From: Paracoccaceae bacterium
GTDB lineage: Bacteria; Pseudomonadota; Alphaproteobacteria; Rhodobacterales; Rhodobacteraceae
Assembly: GCA_023263735.1 (NCBI GenBank)
Contig: JALQUQ010000181.1
Location: 1-5,719 of the forward strand
Reading direction: 5' to 3'
Length of the DNA: 5,719 bases
The position numbers and the translations under genes were made by a program. Below are positions 1-3,099 of this stretch, one piece after another (positions within the stretch are counted from its first letter, which is position 1; every line of letters starts with the position of its first letter). A model generated the notes under the pieces. That model worked only from the letters and a program-made list of their open reading frames with translations. It searched no databases and had not been told where the DNA came from.

Positions 1-1
1 G

Positions 2-487
2 TTGCAGGCGCTGTTGGGGCTGATTGCCCCTGTCGAGGCCCCAACGACACCTTCGCCCGACGCGGCATCTGACTTTGATACCGGATTGGCGCAACGCCTG
101 CCGCTGTCTATCCTTCTGGTCGATGACAATGCCATGAACCGAAAATTGGGCAGCAAGGTTCTGGCGCGGCTTGGGTATGGGCCCGACATGGCCGAAGACG
201 GGTTTCAGGCGATCACAGCCTGTCTGGAAAAGCCCTATGATCTGGTCTTGATGGATGTCGAAATGCCGGGGCTGAACGGGATCGACGCCACGTCGCGCAT
301 CCGGTCAGAGAGCAAGGGACGGGTCCCCTATATTGTTGCGCTGACGGCCAATGCCATGACCGGGGACCGAGAGCGTTACATCGCAAGTGGCATGGACGAC
401 TATCTGTCGAAACCGCTTCGGATCGACGCCCTGATCGAAACCCTAAGCAAGGCCGCCGAGCGGGCGCGCGCAACCTCCCAGCCCTGA
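2..487 (+). CDS. C-terminal receiver domain of a probable hybrid histidine kinase (5' partial)
   Basis: This is the tail of a larger protein that starts before the window. The frame is open to the left edge, and the first visible start-like codon (TTG at 2) has no upstream context, so no start is assigned. About 30 residues of Pro/Ala/Thr-rich linker precede a complete CheY-like receiver at visible residues 35-152. It has the acidic pair Asp41-Asp42 (ILLVDDN), the phosphoacceptor Asp85 (LMDVEMPG), the switch Thr115 (ALTAN) and the conserved Lys137 (SKPL). The motifs VDDNxMNRK, LMDVEMPxLNG and ALTANAM are typical of receivers at the end of hybrid sensor kinases. The preceding flexible linker fits that, but the kinase core is not visible. 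Its stop lies 8 bp from the stop of the convergent receiver-DMT gene. Inferred role: it accepts phosphate from the kinase His and passes it to an HPt, probably the one encoded at 2004-2357. A stand-alone or multi-receiver response regulator is the alternative. Confidence 0.85.
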   Translation: MQALLGLIAPVEAPTTPSPDAASDFDTGLAQRLPLSILLVDDNAMNRKLGSKVLARLGYGPDMAEDGFQAITACLEKPYDLVLMDVEMPGLNGIDATSRIRSESKGRVPYIVALTANAMTGDRERYIASGMDDYLSKPLRIDALIETLSKAAERARATSQP

Positions 488-495
488 CACCGCCC

Positions 496-2001
496 CTAAC
501 GGCGATGCGCGCGGCGGGTGAACCTGACCTCGGTATCCTCGGCTTCGCGTTTCGCACCGACCAGCGCAAGTCCGATCATGATCAGGGCCAAGGCGGCAAT
601 GGTCACCAAAGACAGGAGCTCGCCCAAAAGCAGGATGCTCCAACCGATGCCCGCAACCGTAGAGACATAGGCCGACTGACTGCCAAACACTGCGCCAGCC
701 ACGGCGATCAGATAGACATAGAACAAGAACACCCCCACGGTGCGAACGGCCTCGACCACGATGAGCAAGGCCCCGCGCCCCATGTCGGTCGTCAGCAAAA
801 ACACCTGATCAAGGCTGTAGGCCAGCGGCAGGGTCAGCGCCGCCGCAGCCAAGAGCATCACCCCAATCGCCGCAACTGGGTCAAGGTCGGGGGGGTTCTT
901 CTTATCCAGCAGGATATCCATCAAACCGTACATCACCGGGATCGTGGCCGCGACCATCAGCCAGACCCAATCGTCAACACCGTCAAGCTGGTCGCGGGCC
1001 AAAAGCAGCAGCAACACCCCGGCCAGCCCGATACACAATCCGACAAACCGCTGTGTCGTCGGGTTTTCAATCCGCAGGATCGCCGCCAGCAGAAACACCG
1101 TGAACCCCTGCAGAGCTAGGATAATCGACAACATAATGCCGGTCACGCGCCCCGCGGCCTCGAACATGATGATCGTGGTCAGGCCATGAAGAACAGCCCA
1201 AGCCAGCAGAAAGCCCACCACGGGCCCAGACAGCCGCCCCAGCCTGCCCCGGGCGAACGCCACGCCAAGGCACATCAAACCAGCCAGCAGGTTCACCCAA
1301 AGGGCCGTTCCCATCGGCAGGGGAATGTCCTGATAAAGCAGGATGGACAGCGGAACGCCAAGGCCGCTGGCGACACCCGTCGCAAGCAACAACACAATGC
1401 CTTTCATCGTGCGGACATTGCGCTGCAACTGACGCTCACGCTCATAGACATGTTCGGCCATGTCACGGAACACGCGCCCCAATTTGCCCACGGCATCCGA
1501 ACGCTCGGCAACTTCATTCAGCCCCAGCTTGGCGGGATGAAAGGTCGAGGTTTCCATCCTCTCGGCGGCCGCGATCAGCCGATCCACCTGCCGCAAATGG
1601 TCCAGTTCTGCCATGCGCAGGCGCTTTTTTTCGATACAGGCGGTCACGCGGGCGCGAAAAAGCGTTGCCTCGAACTGCTTGGGCAGAAAATCGGTGGCCC
1701 CCAGTTCAATGGCACGGGCCACGCTGTCGGTATCATTCTCAAGACCGGAAATCACCAGAACCGGAATTTCAGCCAAAAGCGGATCGACTCCCAGATGGTG
1801 CAAAACCTCGAACCCATCCATCTCGGGCATCAGAATGTCCAAAAGGATCAGATCGACATCACGCTTGCGCAGCACGTCTAAAGCCGCCTGCCCGCCATCG
1901 ACCTCGATCGCGTCATGCCCCAAAGTGCGCAGCGCCATTACCAACTTTCGCCGACTGATCTTGTTATCGTCAACGACAAGAACTTGCCCGGTTCCGTACA
2001 A
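496..2001 (-). CDS. Receiver domain fused to a DMT/EamA-type membrane transporter
   Basis: The reading frame runs back to 2139, but that extension overlaps the HPt gene, so I start at TTG 2001. This gives 501 residues and a start 2 bp after the HPt stop, with purine-rich GGCGGAAGCGAG 8 bases upstream. CTG at 2007 is an alternative; the first in-frame ATG would cut into the receiver. Residues 5-120 form a complete CheY-like receiver: Asp11-Asp12, phosphoacceptor Asp55 (LLDILMPEMDG), Ser85, Lys108. Residues 120-198 are charged and helical, including a HAMP-like stretch (ERSDAVGKLGRVFRDMAE, 166-183). From residue 200 to 488 there are about ten hydrophobic segments in two halves of five, separated near 338-345 by a short acidic loop (DQLDGVDD). 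This is the EamA/DMT drug-metabolite transporter layout. The tail is basic and cytoplasmic. The transport substrate cannot be read from sequence. Inferred: the receiver, phosphorylated through the HPt, controls transport, or the membrane part acts as a sensor or anchor. The receiver is certain, the DMT fold likely, the regulation inferred. Confidence 0.9.
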   Translation of the reverse strand: MYGTGQVLVVDDNKISRRKLVMALRTLGHDAIEVDGGQAALDVLRKRDVDLILLDILMPEMDGFEVLHHLGVDPLLAEIPVLVISGLENDTDSVARAIELGATDFLPKQFEATLFRARVTACIEKKRLRMAELDHLRQVDRLIAAAERMETSTFHPAKLGLNEVAERSDAVGKLGRVFRDMAEHVYERERQLQRNVRTMKGIVLLLATGVASGLGVPLSILLYQDIPLPMGTALWVNLLAGLMCLGVAFARGRLGRLSGPVVGFLLAWAVLHGLTTIIMFEAAGRVTGIMLSIILALQGFTVFLLAAILRIENPTTQRFVGLCIGLAGVLLLLLARDQLDGVDDWVWLMVAATIPVMYGLMDILLDKKNPPDLDPVAAIGVMLLAAAALTLPLAYSLDQVFLLTTDMGRGALLIVVEAVRTVGVFLFYVYLIAVAGAVFGSQSAYVSTVAGIGWSILLLGELLSLVTIAALALIMIGLALVGAKREAEDTEVRFTRRAHRR

Positions 2002-2003
2002 TA

Positions 2004-2357
2004 TCAGGACTCGCTTCCGCCGATCTCGGCCTTCAATGCAAAAAGGACCTCTGGCCACAGGGCAGCGATCTCTTTCACCCTTTCGGACAAGTTGCCACCA
2101 AAGCCGGGGGTGTTCAGATCCTGCTCCAACGCCGCACAAAGCCGGGCAAAGTCCACCGCCCCCAAATCGCGGGCATTCGACTTCAACGAATGCGCGCCGC
2201 GCCGGACAGTTTCGGTGTCTGCCGCTCCCGCAGCCCGCGCCATATCGGCAAGCTGAAGGGGCGCATCCTCGATAAACTCACCGATCAGCTCTTCAAGATC
2301 GGCCCGATCACCGCCGATGACCGCTTGCAGATCACGAAGGGCATTGCGGTCGAGCAC
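2004..2357 (-). CDS. Single-domain histidine phosphotransfer (HPt) protein
   Basis: The product is a small, soluble, all-helical protein of 117 residues from GTG 2357. It has an N-terminal helix pair (LDRNALRDLQAVIGGD and an acidic EELIGEFIEDAP segment) and the HPt signature RGAHSLKSNARDLGA. The phosphorylated residue is His56 (His67 if counted from ATG 2390), followed by the usual Lys at +3 and small residues that pack against a receiver. I prefer GTG 2357 because GGAG lies 9 bases upstream and the protein then begins MLDRNAL, as many HPt domains do. ATG 2390 adds 11 residues, has no visible Shine-Dalgarno and may lie inside the -10 element. HPt proteins shuttle phosphate between receiver domains. 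Here the next gene, 2 bp downstream, carries a receiver fused to a transporter, and the convergent neighbour ends in a kinase-type receiver. The HPt is therefore the natural link between them. Family is confident; partners are inferred. Confidence 0.9.
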   Translation of the reverse strand: MLDRNALRDLQAVIGGDRADLEELIGEFIEDAPLQLADMARAAGAADTETVRRGAHSLKSNARDLGAVDFARLCAALEQDLNTPGFGGNLSERVKEIAALWPEVLFALKAEIGGSES

Positions 2358-2366
2358 GGCGCGAAA

Positions 2367-2370
2367 CTCC
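2367..2370 (-). promoter_or_regulatory. Ribosome binding site favouring GTG 2357 for the HPt gene
   Basis: GGAG reads on the minus strand 9 bases before GTG 2357. The competing ATG at 2390 is preceded by CATTCGCTGACGC, with no purine-rich Shine-Dalgarno. This is the main reason for calling the shorter HPt start. Confidence 0.45.
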
Positions 2371-2385
2371 GATTGATGTCGAAAA

Positions 2386-2414
2386 AACATGCGTCAGCGA
2401 ATGAAGTCGGTCAA
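2386..2414 (-). promoter_or_regulatory. Candidate sigma70-type promoter of the HPt/receiver-DMT operon
   Basis: On the minus strand TTGACC (2414-2409) is followed after exactly 17 bases by CATGTT (2391-2386). The -35 matches the consensus at 5 of 6 positions and the -10 at only 3 of 6. A transcript would begin near 2379, giving a leader of about 22 bases before GTG 2357 and excluding ATG 2390 from the mRNA. The weak -10 makes this tentative. Confidence 0.3.
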
Positions 2415-2455
2415 GCGTGACCGTGCCACCAAAGTTGTTTTTTCATGGCGTAAGA

Positions 2456-2470
2456 TCGCGCAAAACGCGA
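2456..2470. promoter_or_regulatory. Short dyad in the divergent intergenic region, possible operator
   Basis: TCGCG-CAAAA-CGCGA is a perfect 5-bp inverted repeat with a 5-base spacer, roughly mid-way between the divergent HPt and IMPACT-family genes. The placement suits a regulator of either gene. Such short GC-rich dyads also arise by chance, so this is only a candidate site. Confidence 0.2.
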
Positions 2471-2490
2471 AACCCGCAGACAACGTTGCC

Positions 2491-2517
2491 TTGCCAACGC
2501 ACATCGGCGCGGATACT
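2491..2517 (+). promoter_or_regulatory. Weak candidate promoter of the IMPACT-family gene
   Basis: TTGCCA (2491-2496) is followed after 15 bases by GATACT (2512-2517). Transcription would then start almost at ATG 2526, giving a nearly leaderless mRNA. That agrees with the lack of a convincing Shine-Dalgarno before this gene. Spacing is shorter than ideal, so confidence is low. Confidence 0.2.
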
Positions 2518-2525
2518 CCTGACCT

Positions 2526-2909
2526 ATGCTCATTCTCGACAACATCATCAGTGACCGCGGGTCGAAATATGCCGTGTCCGGCGGCCCCTGCCGGTCTGAC
2601 AATGAGGCAAAGGCCTTTATCAAGACGCTTTGCAAAACAAAGAAATTCGCCAAAGCCACCCACAACAGTTGGGCCGTGTTGACCGCCGACGCCGCGATCA
2701 AGAACGATGACGGCGAAGCCGGCGCGGGCATGGTGATTTTGCGCATGCTGGAACGCGAAGGCCTGCGCGATCATGTTGTGGTGGTCACGCGGTGGTTCGG
2801 CGGTAAACATCTGGGTGGCGACCGGTTCCGGCACGTGCAAGACGCGGTGCGAATTTATCTGGACAGCTTGCGGGAAAACCAAAACGTCCAAGACACCGCG
2901 TCCAGATGA
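2526..2909 (+). CDS. IMPACT/YigZ family (UPF0029) protein, single-domain form
   Basis: This 127-residue soluble protein matches the IMPACT N-terminal domain fold along its whole length. Recognisable motifs are DRGSKY (10-15), KATHNSWA (43-50), NDDGEAGAG (60-68) and VVVTRWFGGKHLGGDRF (85-101). Start ATG 2526 is firm, because an in-frame TGA lies two codons upstream; no good Shine-Dalgarno is visible. It is far shorter than E. coli YigZ (about 200 residues) because it has no C-terminal DUF1949 domain. Its second half, with R-W-F-GG and LGxDRF followed by a helix, resembles eukaryotic IMPACT/YIH1 more than YigZ, which has TRYFGG and LGTGGL. Eukaryotic IMPACT binds GCN1 and restrains Gcn2; the molecular role of bacterial members is poorly defined, and a nucleic-acid or ribosome-related role is only suggested for the family. 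It stands alone, divergent from the HPt operon, with no functional link evident. Confidence 0.88.
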   Translation: MLILDNIISDRGSKYAVSGGPCRSDNEAKAFIKTLCKTKKFAKATHNSWAVLTADAAIKNDDGEAGAGMVILRMLEREGLRDHVVVVTRWFGGKHLGGDRFRHVQDAVRIYLDSLRENQNVQDTASR

Positions 2910-2918
2910 CGGAAACAT

Positions 2919-2941
2919 CCCGATAGGCCTACGGCCATCGG
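2919..2941 (+). other. Bulged hairpin just after the IMPACT-family gene
   Basis: CCGAT-A-GGCC-TAC-GGCC-ATCGG forms a 9-bp stem with one bulged A and a 3-base loop, 10 bases after the stop at 2909. No T-run follows, so it is not a standard intrinsic terminator. It could be a 3' RNA stabiliser or part of a factor-dependent end. From here to 3049 no other gene or clear signal was seen. Confidence 0.3.
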
Positions 2942-3049
2942 TATGGGCGGGGGCCCGGAGGGACCCTGTACATTGGTCCGATACGCCGGATCATAGGCGA
3001 AACTACCGCCGGGCGTCACCATATCACTGACAGATTTCATCCGTGTACC

Positions 3050-3080
3050 AAAAAGAAATGCCCGCAAATGCGGGCATTTC
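3050..3080 (-). terminator. Rho-independent terminator of the OmpA/beta-barrel gene
   Basis: GAAATGCCCGC (3055-3065) and GCGGGCATTTC (3070-3080) form a perfect 11-bp stem around the loop AAAT. On the minus strand the hairpin is followed directly by TTTTT (3054-3050) and starts 19 bases after the stop codon at 3102-3100. On the plus strand it is followed by a broken pyrimidine run (CTTTCTT), so it might also stop read-through from the IMPACT-family gene, less efficiently. Confidence 0.9.
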
Positions 3081-3099
3081 CTTTCTTCCACCGGCCGCG

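Noticed and set aside
505..1881. Two long plus-strand frames (505-1119, 1186-1881) opposite the receiver-DMT gene
   Set aside because: They are Gln/His/Arg-rich and low in hydrophobic residues, as expected of the complement of a membrane protein gene, with no domain signature.
2002..2139. N-terminal extension of the receiver-DMT frame to ATG 2139
   Set aside because: It overlaps the HPt gene by more than 130 bases and gives a basic, Cys/Arg-rich stretch unlike the start of a receiver protein.
2394..2918. 174-codon minus-strand frame over the IMPACT-family gene
   Set aside because: It is antisense to a gene whose family motifs are unmistakable. It would also occupy the promoter region of the HPt operon, and no domain is visible.
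2855..3040. Small minus-strand frame starting MKSVSDMVTPGG, downstream of the terminator
   Set aside because: There is no Shine-Dalgarno, codon use is not GC3-biased, and its end overlaps the IMPACT-family gene. A promoter between the terminator and this ATG is not visible.
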